This document shows positions 50,562 through 58,523 of a DNA stretch of 64,000 nt, piece after piece. Every line of letters starts with the position of its first letter. The first letter of the stretch is position 1. The notes beneath the pieces are model-generated. The model did no database searches and was not told the origin of the DNA. It was given only the letters and a program-made list of their open reading frames with translations. The stretch is from Candidatus Bathyarchaeota archaeon (GTDB lineage: Archaea > Thermoproteota > Bathyarchaeia > TCS64), in assembly GCA_026394265.1 (NCBI GenBank), contig JAPKYO010000013.1:1-64000 (forward strand). Direction: 5' to 3'. The translations under genes were made by a program, and so were the position numbers.

Positions 50562-51200
50562 ATGGATAATCCAGCCACTGTGAATACGAAGCAGATCGCC
50601 CTGACCGCCGTCATGTCCGCACTCGCAATCGTCGTCGCCTACAGCAGGGGCCTCGCCGTCTCGAGTCTCCCCGGCTTATTCGAGTTCATGACCGTGCTCA
50701 TCTTCATCTCGGGGTTCTGCTTCGGTGCCCTCGTCGGCGTCAGCGTAGGGGTGATCAGCCTTAGCATCTACATGCTTGTCCCGTACCCCCTCGCCCACCC
50801 GGCGGCGTGGCTTTACACGACTTCGCCTGTTTTACTCGTGGTTATGGCAGCCCTCGGCGCATTATTCGGACTCGCGGGCTCCTTCTCGTCCCGTCTCCTA
50901 AAGCCCACAAACTGGGGCAGATTCAGCCTAGGGCTCGCGGCGATAGGCTTCGTCCTGACGCTGACCTACGACATCGTCTCAAGCCTCGGCTTCGCCCTAG
51001 CCTACCCCGCCTTCACTGACCCTATACAGGCCATATACCTCACCTTCGTCCCCCTCTACTACCCCTGGCCCCCCATCATTCACACAGTCACAAACACAAT
51101 CATCTTCGCCGTCGTAGCCCCGCCCCTCATCCAGGCGGTGACGCGGCTCCCGGAAATGTTGAATAGCCGCGAGACCCAGCACAAAACGGCTCAGACTTGA
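50562..51200 (+). CDS. ECF transporter S component-like membrane protein
   Basis: A 212-residue protein with about six membrane helices and the N-terminal pattern TKQIALTAVMSALAIVVAYSRG, typical of energy-coupling-factor S components that bind vitamins or metals. The ligand is not identifiable, and no EcfA/T genes are in the window, so the energising module would be shared. The following zincin gene starts inside its stop (TTGA). A winged-helix regulator is divergent. Confidence 0.75.
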   Translation: MDNPATVNTKQIALTAVMSALAIVVAYSRGLAVSSLPGLFEFMTVLIFISGFCFGALVGVSVGVISLSIYMLVPYPLAHPAAWLYTTSPVLLVVMAALGALFGLAGSFSSRLLKPTNWGRFSLGLAAIGFVLTLTYDIVSSLGFALAYPAFTDPIQAIYLTFVPLYYPWPPIIHTVTNTIIFAVVAPPLIQAVTRLPEMLNSRETQHKTAQT

Positions 51201-51595
51201 TCGAATACTACCCCGCCCCAGACATCAAGAAGAGGATGGACGAGATCATCGAACTCCTAAGGTTCGACCACGTCAGGCCGGGGAACGTGTACTGCGTGAG
51301 GAGCAGGGGGAGCCAATCGAGGCGGATCATCGCACGCATCCACGGCCTGGGCCGGATATGGCAGCTAGCCATGAGCATCGAGGCAACATACATCATAGAG
51401 GTCATCTCCGAGCAGTTCGACCCCCTCAGCCGGGACGGGCAGGATCGTGTCCTCGTCCACGAACTCATGCACATCCCCCACGGGTTCCAGGGCGGCTTTC
51501 GCCACCACAAGAACTTCGTCACCCGCGAAAACGTCGACGTCTGGGTCAAGAGGCTGCAGGAGAAGCGCAAGGAGCTTGGCTTCAGAAAGGGTTAA
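51197..51595 (+). CDS. Putative zincin metallopeptidase
   Basis: A 132-residue protein with a gluzincin-like site HELMHIPHGFQGGFRHH: H88-E89-x2-H92, with H95 or H103/H104 as the third ligand. It matches the small archaeal 'putative metallopeptidase' pattern. No signal peptide or membrane helix is visible, so it is cytosolic. The start is TTG overlapping the upstream TGA. The next gene, for a diglycine-ended ubiquitin-like protein, begins 27 bases later, so the two share a transcript. Confidence 0.75.
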   Translation: MIEYYPAPDIKKRMDEIIELLRFDHVRPGNVYCVRSRGSQSRRIIARIHGLGRIWQLAMSIEATYIIEVISEQFDPLSRDGQDRVLVHELMHIPHGFQGGFRHHKNFVTRENVDVWVKRLQEKRKELGFRKG

Positions 51596-51622
51596 GCGGG
51601 GCGTCTCCGCAGCCGTTCTTGG

Positions 51623-51823
51623 ATGTTCCCCAGCCCACAGACCCTCAACGTGGCGAAGCCCTCCACCCTGCGTGAGTTCGTCTCTGGGCTCGGGGCAGAC
51701 CTCCTCTACGCCTATGAGCGGCGCGTCATAGTCGTCCTCGTGAACGGTGAGAACAGCTGGCCATCCCTATCACTCAAACCCGGGGACAGGGTAACGATCT
51801 TCCCCATAGTCACGGGGGGCTAG
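51623..51823 (+). CDS. MoaD/ThiS/SAMP-like ubiquitin-fold protein with diglycine tail
   Basis: A 66-residue beta-grasp protein ending VTGG, the exposed Gly-Gly needed for adenylation and thiocarboxylate or isopeptide formation. The core pattern TLREFVSGLG...VVLVNGEN...LKPGDRVTIFPIVTGG matches MoaD-type sulfur carriers and SAMP modifiers. Either role is possible. The stop overlaps that of a convergent JAMM protease gene (CTAG), and a zincin gene is directly upstream. No E1-like activating enzyme is in the window. Confidence 0.87.
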   Translation: MFPSPQTLNVAKPSTLREFVSGLGADLLYAYERRVIVVLVNGENSWPSLSLKPGDRVTIFPIVTGG

Positions 51824-52194
51824 TCCGTCACCCTGACGACGAGCCTCTCGCCCTGCTTGTTGAAGGCGGCCACGTCCCCCAGGCCATACGGGAAAACCAT
51901 CAGCATGCTGAACCTCCCATACATGTGGTTTATGTCCTGAGTCGAGAGGTTGAGCGACCCCGAGGGGTGGCTGTGGACCGTGCCGACGATGGAGAAGTCG
52001 ATTGGGAGCATGTGGATCGGGTAGCTGGCTGAGACACTGTCCGTCGTCGCGAAGGGCGGGAAGAGGTAATCCGTCAACGTTATCGACTCCTTCGTCACCT
52101 TCCCCCTCAGCATGAGTATAGCCTCCTTTGGGTGCCTATCGCGGGCGAAGGAGAGCATCTCTTCGAGGAGGCCCTTATCGACCAGAATCTCCAT
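51820..52194 (-). CDS. JAMM/MPN-type metalloprotease (desampylase-like)
   Basis: A 124-residue stand-alone JAB1/MPN domain. The zinc site is complete: E24, then H74-S-H76-P-x6-S84-x2-D87 (HSHPSGSLNLSTQD). Archaeal homologues such as HvJAMM1 remove ubiquitin-like SAMP proteins from targets or cleave precursors. The gene lies tail to tail with a diglycine-ended ubiquitin-like protein, which is its likely substrate. ATG 52192-52194 starts at the first strand. Confidence 0.9.
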   Translation of the reverse strand: MEILVDKGLLEEMLSFARDRHPKEAILMLRGKVTKESITLTDYLFPPFATTDSVSASYPIHMLPIDFSIVGTVHSHPSGSLNLSTQDINHMYGRFSMLMVFPYGLGDVAAFNKQGERLVVRVTD

Positions 52195-52262
52195 GACTTA
52201 TGACCCCCACGCCGCCGGTTAAAGGCGATTACCCTAAAAACCCGCGGAACCCCAGATACCCG

Positions 52263-52769
52263 GTGAGACTTCTGAGCTGCATCGACAAGATACTCAACCG
52301 TAGGAGCATCCGACGGTACAAGAAGGAGCCCGTCCCCGACGGCGTCAAGGCGAAGATACTCGAAGCGGGGCGCCTGGCCCCGAGCGCCGCCAACAGGCAG
52401 CCCTGGCACTTCGTCGTCTGCGAAGACGCCGCCGCAAAGGAGAAGCTGTCCAAGGGCAGGTGGAGCGGCTTCATCAAGGACTCCTCATTCGCCGTCATCG
52501 GCGTCTCCCTCCCATTCGATGACACGAGCAGGAAATTCGGCGTCATAGACACGACCATAGCCCTACAGAACATGGTGCTCGCCGCCGAGGTGCAGGGCGT
52601 AGGCAGCTGCTGGGTGGGCGACTTCAAGGAGGAGGACCTGAAGAAGGACTTCGGCATCCCAGAGGAGGCCACCATAGTATGCGTCGTCTCCTTCGGGCTC
52701 CCCGACGAGAAACCCGGCACACGCAAGGCGAAGCCACTCACCGAGACGGTCCACAGGGACAAGTGGTGA
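52263..52769 (+). CDS. Nitroreductase-family flavoprotein, copy 1
   Basis: A 168-residue FMN-binding protein of the nitroreductase fold. NRRSIRRYKKEPVP and AGRLAPSAANRQPWHFVV are the phosphate-binding motifs, and LAAEVQGVGSCWVG the dimer/FMN motif. Substrates range widely (nitroaromatics, quinones, FMN fragments). GTG 52263 starts just before the first helix and is preceded by CCCTAAAAACC. A longer frame back to 52200 is improbable. The second copy follows six bases after the stop. Confidence 0.88.
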   Translation: MRLLSCIDKILNRRSIRRYKKEPVPDGVKAKILEAGRLAPSAANRQPWHFVVCEDAAAKEKLSKGRWSGFIKDSSFAVIGVSLPFDDTSRKFGVIDTTIALQNMVLAAEVQGVGSCWVGDFKEEDLKKDFGIPEEATIVCVVSFGLPDEKPGTRKAKPLTETVHRDKW

Positions 52770-52775
52770 AATTAC

Positions 52776-53285
52776 ATGGAAGCGATTGAAGCCATACTCG
52801 GAAGGAGAAGCATAAGGAAGTACACGGGGGAGCCGGTGACCGACGGTGAGCTGAGGCGCCTCCTCGAGGCGGCGATGGCGGCACCCTCCGCCCACAACAG
52901 GCAGCCCTGGCACTACGTCGTCATCAGGGACAAGGCCACCCTGCTGGAGATCCCGAAGTTCCACAGCTACTCGAAGATGCTCGAACAGGCAGCCCTGGCC
53001 ATTGTGGTCTGCGGCGACTCGGAGCTTGATAACGGGACGGGGTTCTGGGTGCAGGACTGCGCCGCCTCGACGCAGAACATCCTCCTCGCCGCGAAGGCCA
53101 CGGGCCTCGGGGCCGTCTGGCTCGGCGTCCACCCAAACGAGGCGCTGGTCAAGGGGCTCAGGGCACTCCTCAAGCTGCCCGAGAAGATCGTGCCGTTCTG
53201 CATAGTCTCCGTCGGCCACCCCTCGGAGGAGAAGCCCCCAGCCAACAGGTACGACGAGAAGCGGATACACCGCGACGAGTGGTAA
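52776..53285 (+). CDS. Nitroreductase-family flavoprotein, copy 2
   Basis: A 169-residue nitroreductase-fold protein with GRRSIRKYTGEPVT, AAPSAHNRQPWHYVV and AKATGLGAVWLGVHP. It is similar in length and layout to copy 1, with which it is co-transcribed, and the pair may form a heterodimer. Both end with HRD(K/E)W. The electron donor is unknown. Confidence 0.9.
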   Translation: MEAIEAILGRRSIRKYTGEPVTDGELRRLLEAAMAAPSAHNRQPWHYVVIRDKATLLEIPKFHSYSKMLEQAALAIVVCGDSELDNGTGFWVQDCAASTQNILLAAKATGLGAVWLGVHPNEALVKGLRALLKLPEKIVPFCIVSVGHPSEEKPPANRYDEKRIHRDEW

Positions 53286-53380
53286 AAACCTCCATAATCT
53301 TCATCCACGAACCCTCTTTCTGCAATTTTTATACGAAAATCTTAAAGATATCATTGATAAATTGCATAACGGTAACTGTC

Positions 53381-53866
53381 ATGAGTCTGAAAAAATTAAT
53401 CCCTCTAATCATCATCCTTGGGGTAATCCTCGCCGTACCCGCGCAGGTGCAGGCGAGGCCCCGTCAGAATGGATCAGGCATAACGATCGACAACGTGCTC
53501 GTGAACGACTACGACGGCGACGGCGTGAAGGACGACGCCCTGATACAGGGAACACTCACCCTAATCTCAGATAAGCAGCAGACGAACCCACGCTGCGTCA
53601 TAGCCTACTATCTGACGTATGTGCCCGACGGGACGTACGACGGGCCGATGACGTATGGGACGAGCTGGGTCTTCCACAAGACATACACCGGTTTTACGTC
53701 CTCCCCCGACGGATCGGATAACGCTTTCGAGTATAACCTCGACAACCTCCCATACCCCGGCTGGTACAGCATCAGCGCCGGTTCGATGGTGAAGGGGCAG
53801 GTAGCGATCAGTGAGGCGTTCCTCTTCGACCCACCGGGCGGCGGACCAGGGCCAATAGGCAGGTAG
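53381..53866 (+). CDS. Secreted protein with calcium-binding-like repeat
   Basis: A 161-residue exported protein. The signal peptide is clear (MSLKKLIPLIIILGVILAV, cleavage probably after AQVQA). The mature part contains NDYDGDGVKDDA, a DxDxDGxxDD calcium-loop pattern as in FG-GAP or dockerin-like repeats, then a beta-rich domain with aromatic residues. The tail is Gly/Pro-rich (PPGGGPGPIGR). No family is recognised. ATG 53381 is preceded by AT-rich promoter sequence (TTTTTATACG near 53327, CTTAAAG at 53341). Confidence 0.72.
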   Translation: MSLKKLIPLIIILGVILAVPAQVQARPRQNGSGITIDNVLVNDYDGDGVKDDALIQGTLTLISDKQQTNPRCVIAYYLTYVPDGTYDGPMTYGTSWVFHKTYTGFTSSPDGSDNAFEYNLDNLPYPGWYSISAGSMVKGQVAISEAFLFDPPGGGPGPIGR

Positions 53867-53906
53867 ACGGTGAACAATCCTGCCCAGCCGGAGGACATAA
53901 AATCGC

Positions 53907-54965
53907 ATGGTTGACGACGCAGATCTAAGCATACTAACGGCGCTCGGCAGGGAGCCGCTCGGGACCGTACAGGACATCGGGCGGAGCACCGGGATGACGT
54001 CCGCGACGGTCTCGATCAGGTTGAAGAAGCTCCGCCAGACAGGCGCCCTCTTCTCAGTCTCCGCACAACTCGCCTACGCCACACTCGGCCTCGAACCAGT
54101 CGTCACCTTCATCGAGGCACCGTTCAAGTCCCTGTCGAGGCTGGAGATGCTCTTCGACAGGCACCCCTACACACGCTACCGGGTAAGGTGCATCGGCTAT
54201 TATAACGGCCTCTACGGGCTATTCGCGGTACCCGAGGGCGCGCTCCCAGTGCTACGGGACTTCCTAGACGAGTTAAAGGGGGGCGTAATAACCGACTACC
54301 GGCTCGACACCCCGACGAACGGGTGGGCCTACTCCGAGGTCGAGTATAACCTATACGATATGGCAAAGGATCGGTGGGGCTTCGACTGGTCCAAGTGGGA
54401 GTCCTCGCTAGAGGGCGTGGACATGTCGGCTCCCCTGCCGAAGCTCCCCGTCTCCATGCTCAGGCGCCTCGACGTGAAGGACCTGAGGATTCTGGAGCAG
54501 CTGACCATCGACGCCAGGAGGAAGGGGAAGCGGATCGCCGCGGACATAGGCATCACGCCGTACCACTTCACGAGGAGGATGCAGTTCCTAAACGAAAATA
54601 AGGTCCTCGATAGTTACCGCGTCATCGTCGACAAGGGCGTGAGCAGGCTAGTGACCACGTTCATGTTCCTCTGCCACTGCGGCGTCAACGAGACGAAGCG
54701 CTTCGCGGCCGCCTTCACCGCCCTCCCATTCCAGTCGACGTTCATACCGACCCACCAGGGCTTCTTCGTCCAGGCATCAATACCACCACTCGACCTCCCC
54801 ATACTCGGATCCGTCCTGCAGCAACACTGCGACAAGGTCGAGAGCCTCTGGTCAGACTACCGGAGCAGCATGAGGTACTACTTCTGGCCCGGGGCATACA
54901 GGGACGGCTTCTGGGACGATTCACACGAATTCATGGTTGACAAGGTACTCGGAGGCACAGACTAG
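53907..54965 (+). CDS. Tandem winged-helix (Lrp-like) transcription regulator
   Basis: A 352-residue protein with two AsnC/Lrp-type winged helices, at 5-60 (DLSILTALGREPLGTVQDIGRS...TSATVSIRLKKLRQTGAL) and 185-245 (DLRILEQLTIDARRKGKRI...YHFTRRMQFLNENKVLD). Each is followed by an alpha/beta region that may bind effectors. This duplicated Lrp-like layout is typical of archaea. The stop codon directly abuts the ATG of the response-regulator gene, so the two proteins are probably made together. Confidence 0.75.
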   Translation: MVDDADLSILTALGREPLGTVQDIGRSTGMTSATVSIRLKKLRQTGALFSVSAQLAYATLGLEPVVTFIEAPFKSLSRLEMLFDRHPYTRYRVRCIGYYNGLYGLFAVPEGALPVLRDFLDELKGGVITDYRLDTPTNGWAYSEVEYNLYDMAKDRWGFDWSKWESSLEGVDMSAPLPKLPVSMLRRLDVKDLRILEQLTIDARRKGKRIAADIGITPYHFTRRMQFLNENKVLDSYRVIVDKGVSRLVTTFMFLCHCGVNETKRFAAAFTALPFQSTFIPTHQGFFVQASIPPLDLPILGSVLQQHCDKVESLWSDYRSSMRYYFWPGAYRDGFWDDSHEFMVDKVLGGTD

Positions 54966-55754
54966 ATGCCGGAACTAAAGACGACGCAACTAATGGATCA
55001 GGACCTGGACAGCGAGATCAGGGTCCTACACATCGACGACGAGGAAGATCAGCTTCAGTTCACGAAGCAGATACTCGAAAGCCTCGATCGCTACATGAAG
55101 GTCGAGTCTGTAAGCAGGTACGAGGACGCGCTTGAGCGGGTGGTCCAGGGGGGGTACGATTGTGTCGTCTCAGACTACCAGATGCCAACCGTCGACGGCG
55201 TCGAGTTGGCGCGGCGCATGAAGAGCCTGAGTGACATCCCCTTCATCATATACACGGGGAGGGGGAGCGAGGAGGTCGCGCGCAAGGCGTTCGAGGCGAA
55301 GGTGGACGACTACGTCCAGAAGGAGATTGAGCCCGCCCACTACCTCGTCTTGGCGCGGAGGATACGCCACGCCGTGGAGCGCAGCAGGATGAAGGAGCTC
55401 TACGGCACCGTGGTAAACGGGAGCAGGGACGCCGTGATCATAGTGGAGGGCTCCCGGATACTCTACGCGAACCAGGCCATGGCGGATCTCGTCCTCTCGA
55501 ATGACCCCGTACAGCTCAAGGGACTCGACCTTCTCAGGTGGGTCGAGAAGAAGGATCGCCCGGGGATCCGCAAGGCCATAAAGGACGAGGAGGTGAGCGC
55601 CAAGATCCACAAGTTCACCCTCGTTGACAACGGTGGTAGGCATAGGCATGTCGAGGCGCAGTGCAACCCCATAGCCTACGGCGGGAAGAAGGCGAACCTC
55701 TGTTTCCTGAGGGATCTCTCGGAGAGCGGCGAGTTGAAGCTCCCCCGCGCGTGA
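54966..55754 (+). CDS. Response regulator with REC and PAS domains
   Basis: A 262-residue protein. The REC domain (residues 18-130) shows the acidic pair in IDDEED, the phospho-acceptor Asp in VVSDYQMP, and the YVQKE Lys. A PAS domain (residues 140-255, VVNGSRDAVIIVEGSRILYANQAMAD) follows. No DNA-binding domain is present, so output is by protein contact. No histidine kinase gene is adjacent. It is translationally adjacent to the tandem winged-helix gene, which may be its output partner. Confidence 0.88.
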   Translation: MPELKTTQLMDQDLDSEIRVLHIDDEEDQLQFTKQILESLDRYMKVESVSRYEDALERVVQGGYDCVVSDYQMPTVDGVELARRMKSLSDIPFIIYTGRGSEEVARKAFEAKVDDYVQKEIEPAHYLVLARRIRHAVERSRMKELYGTVVNGSRDAVIIVEGSRILYANQAMADLVLSNDPVQLKGLDLLRWVEKKDRPGIRKAIKDEEVSAKIHKFTLVDNGGRHRHVEAQCNPIAYGGKKANLCFLRDLSESGELKLPRA

Positions 55755-55800
55755 GGGGAGTATCAATTCTTAAAAAGAAGCTGCGCCCCTGTGACGGTGG

Positions 55801-55911
55801 GGGCCCGTGGCCAAGCCAGGATAAGGCGCCTAGTCGGTCGCCGCAACCCGACGCCGACGCGCAAGCCTTCTAAGCCGGAGATCGAGGGTTCAAATCCCTC
55901 CGGGCCCGCCA
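55801..55911 (+). tRNA. tRNA-Arg (anticodon UCU) with a non-canonical intron
   Basis: Acceptor GGGCCCG pairs with CGGGCCC. The T arm is GAGGG/CCCTC, discriminator G, and CCA is encoded. The anticodon loop is CTTCTAA (55867-55873), giving UCU, with 3' stem GCCGG. The 5' half of that stem is split: CC at 55829-55830 and GC at 55865-55866 are separated by about 34 bases that form a hairpin (GTCGG 55833-55837 with CCGAC 55854-55858). This is an intron near tRNA position 29/30, not the usual 37/38. Exact splice sites cannot be fixed by eye. A TATA-like TTCTTAAAA lies about 30 bases upstream. Confidence 0.85.
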
Positions 55912-55983
55912 CTATAATTTTCCTGAAAACCCTGCATCCAGATATAACGAAGGTTTTTACAAGGCCCTTCCCGAAACTCAAAC

Positions 55984-57870
55984 ATGTCCTACCAGGATCT
56001 GGCTGATCCGAGCCCGAAGAAGGCTTTTATGCTCTGTAACGAGGCGGTCGCGAGGGCCGTCCTCGAGTGTGACGCCAAGGTGACGGCGTTTTACCCCGGC
56101 TCGCCGACGAGTGAGATCCTCGATACTCTCTATCTGCTCTCAGCCGACTACCCCGATCTACGGATGGAGGTCTCGGCGAATGAGAAGGTGGCGCTTGAGA
56201 CGGTGGCGGGTGCCTCGATGGCGGGGGCGCGGAGCTTCACGAGCATGAAGAGCGTGGGGCTCAACGTGGCGAGTGACACGTTCTACACGCTGGGATACAC
56301 GGGGGTGAACGCGGGGTGTGTGTTGCTGGTTGCGGATGATCCGCACGCCCACAGCAGCCAGAGTGAGCAGGACGGCCGATTCTTCGCCCCAACGGGCCAC
56401 GTTCCCATGCTTGAGCCCTCCACGCCGCAGGAGGCATACGACATGGCGAAGTACGCCTTCACCCTCTCCGAGCGGCACAAGATACTCACCCTCATCCGAA
56501 CCACGACGAGGGTCAACCACCAGTACGCCGCAGTCGAGGTCGGCGAAGTCAAACGCACACCATTCCAGAAGAAGAACTGGAAGGACGTCAAGCGCCCCTA
56601 CTTCACCCTAAGCGACACCGCTCGGCGCCTCAAGGGCGAGGCACTCGACAAACTGGAGAAGATAGAGGCGGAGTTCAACACGAGCCCATTCAACAGTGTC
56701 ATCGAGGGCGAGGGGCGTATAGGCATCATCACGAACGGCGTCTCCTACCTCCACACGATGGAGGCGGCTGAGACCCTCGGCGTCAAGCCGCACATCCTCA
56801 AGCTGGGAACGACACACCCCCTCCCCCGGAAGCTGATCACGGACTTCGTCACCAAGCTTGACAAGGTTCTGGTCGTCGAGGAGCTTCTGCCCTACCTCGA
56901 GCAGCGCATCAAGGCGATCGCCAAGGACGCGGACTGCAGCCTCGAGGTTCTCGGGAAGGAGTCTGGTCACTTCGGCTACGTCGGCGAGTACAACGTGGCG
57001 GTGGTCTCCAAGGCGCTCGGCGCCGTCTATGGTGTGAAGTCGCCTGTGGACTACGAGGCGGTGCAGGCGAAGGCGGTGGAGCTGAAGAAGAGCCTCCCGA
57101 ATCGGTTGCCCGTCTTCTGCGCCGGGTGCCCCCACAGGTCCACCCTCTGGGCGCTCCAGCAGGCGCTCAAGGGAACCGACTTCATCCTGAACAACGACAT
57201 CGGGTGCTACTCGATGCTGCAGTTGGAGCCATACAGCTTGACGGATATGATGCTCTGTATGGGTGCCGGGCAGGGGATAAGCAGCGGCATGCAGCACGTC
57301 GTCAACGACAGGGTCGTCGCCCTCATCGGTGACTCCACCCTCTTCCACGCTGGGCTGCCCGCCCTCGTGAACGCCGTCCACAACGAGCACAACTACACAC
57401 TCTTCATACTCGACAACAGCGTCACCGCGATGACTGGGCAGCAGCCAAACCCGGGGAGCGACTTCGGGCCGAACAAAGTGACGGAGATAGACATCGAGGC
57501 CGTCGTCAGGGGCATAGGCGTCAAGAACATCACGAAGATCGACGCCTTCGACCCGAAGCCGAACGTGGAGACGATGAAGAAGGCCATCCTCGGGGAGGGC
57601 GTGAACGTCGTCATAAGTGTGGGGCCCTGCGCCCTATGGAATGACAGGAAGAAGCGGGCGGCGAAGATCCCGATAATCCCCAACAAGGTTGGCAAGGAGA
57701 CCTGCAAGACGATCTACGCCTGCGTACGCGACTTCTACTGCCCAGCCATACAGCTCGACATGGAGACCCGGCAGACGATGATCCAGCCGGACATCTGCAA
57801 CGGTTGCATGATCTGCGCCAAGCTCTGCCCGGTTTCCGCGATCAGTTCAACTGGAGGTGCCCAGAAGTGA
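55984..57870 (+). CDS. iorA: Indolepyruvate:ferredoxin oxidoreductase, alpha subunit
   Basis: A 628-residue thiamine-diphosphate enzyme that oxidatively decarboxylates aryl-pyruvates from aromatic amino acids to aryl-acyl-CoA, reducing ferredoxin. The N-terminal pyrimidine-binding domain starts at FYPGSPTSEI. The ThDP-binding motif is IGDSTLFHAGL...LDNSVTAMTGQQPNPG. A [4Fe-4S] motif CNGCMICAKLC lies at the C-terminus. It is translationally coupled to iorB (GTGA). Confidence 0.96.
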   Translation: MSYQDLADPSPKKAFMLCNEAVARAVLECDAKVTAFYPGSPTSEILDTLYLLSADYPDLRMEVSANEKVALETVAGASMAGARSFTSMKSVGLNVASDTFYTLGYTGVNAGCVLLVADDPHAHSSQSEQDGRFFAPTGHVPMLEPSTPQEAYDMAKYAFTLSERHKILTLIRTTTRVNHQYAAVEVGEVKRTPFQKKNWKDVKRPYFTLSDTARRLKGEALDKLEKIEAEFNTSPFNSVIEGEGRIGIITNGVSYLHTMEAAETLGVKPHILKLGTTHPLPRKLITDFVTKLDKVLVVEELLPYLEQRIKAIAKDADCSLEVLGKESGHFGYVGEYNVAVVSKALGAVYGVKSPVDYEAVQAKAVELKKSLPNRLPVFCAGCPHRSTLWALQQALKGTDFILNNDIGCYSMLQLEPYSLTDMMLCMGAGQGISSGMQHVVNDRVVALIGDSTLFHAGLPALVNAVHNEHNYTLFILDNSVTAMTGQQPNPGSDFGPNKVTEIDIEAVVRGIGVKNITKIDAFDPKPNVETMKKAILGEGVNVVISVGPCALWNDRKKRAAKIPIIPNKVGKETCKTIYACVRDFYCPAIQLDMETRQTMIQPDICNGCMICAKLCPVSAISSTGGAQK

Positions 57871-58475
57871 AGTACAACATTTTGTTAGCCGGGGTCGGCG
57901 GTCAGGGTCTTATGCTCCTCAGTCAGGTGATGGGTGACGCATGCACCCGTAGCGGCGTCAAGGTCGTCGTCGGGGCCCAGCACGGCCTCGCGCAGAGGAG
58001 TGGCTCGATAAGTGCACATGTGCGCATCGGGGACGCCTACTCCCCCCTCATCCCCTATGGGACGGCTGACGTCATCATCGCCATGGATGCGACTGAGGCG
58101 CTGCGTTACGTCGAGTTTCTGAAGCAGGGGGAGATGGTGATTATGAACAGCAGGATCATGCATCCGCCGCTTGAGACCGCGCCCATCGTCAAGAACAGGC
58201 AGGAGAAGGGCACGTACATCACCCTTGAGCAGGTGAAGGAGCAGCTCGGCAAGGTCGCGGGGAAGGTGATCGCCTTGGACGCCGAGAAGGTGGCGGCTGA
58301 GGCGGGTAACCCGCGGACGGAGAACATTGTCCTCCTCGGGGCCGTCAGCGCCCTCGGGGGTTTCCCCGTCAAGATCGAGCCCCTGAAGGAATCCATCGGG
58401 CGCGTAGTTCCAAAGAGTGCAATCGAGGCCAACTTGAAGGCGTTCGACCTGGGCAGGAAGGCTGTCGAGGGCTAG
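57867..58475 (+). CDS. iorB: Indolepyruvate:ferredoxin oxidoreductase, beta subunit
   Basis: A 202-residue subunit of the 2-oxoacid oxidoreductase gamma family. It starts KYNILLAGVGGQGLMLLSQ and contains GAQHGLAQRSGSISAHVRIG, the conserved AQR/GG region. GTG 57867 overlaps the iorA stop and is preceded by a strong ribosome site GGAGGTG (57853-57859). The longer upstream frame is a read-in from iorA. Together the two genes support peptide or amino-acid fermentation. Confidence 0.94.
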   Translation: MKYNILLAGVGGQGLMLLSQVMGDACTRSGVKVVVGAQHGLAQRSGSISAHVRIGDAYSPLIPYGTADVIIAMDATEALRYVEFLKQGEMVIMNSRIMHPPLETAPIVKNRQEKGTYITLEQVKEQLGKVAGKVIALDAEKVAAEAGNPRTENIVLLGAVSALGGFPVKIEPLKESIGRVVPKSAIEANLKAFDLGRKAVEG

Positions 58476-58523
58476 GTCCACCATCGATAAGTGTTATTAT
58501 CGGCGCGGTTCCCTAGTGACACC

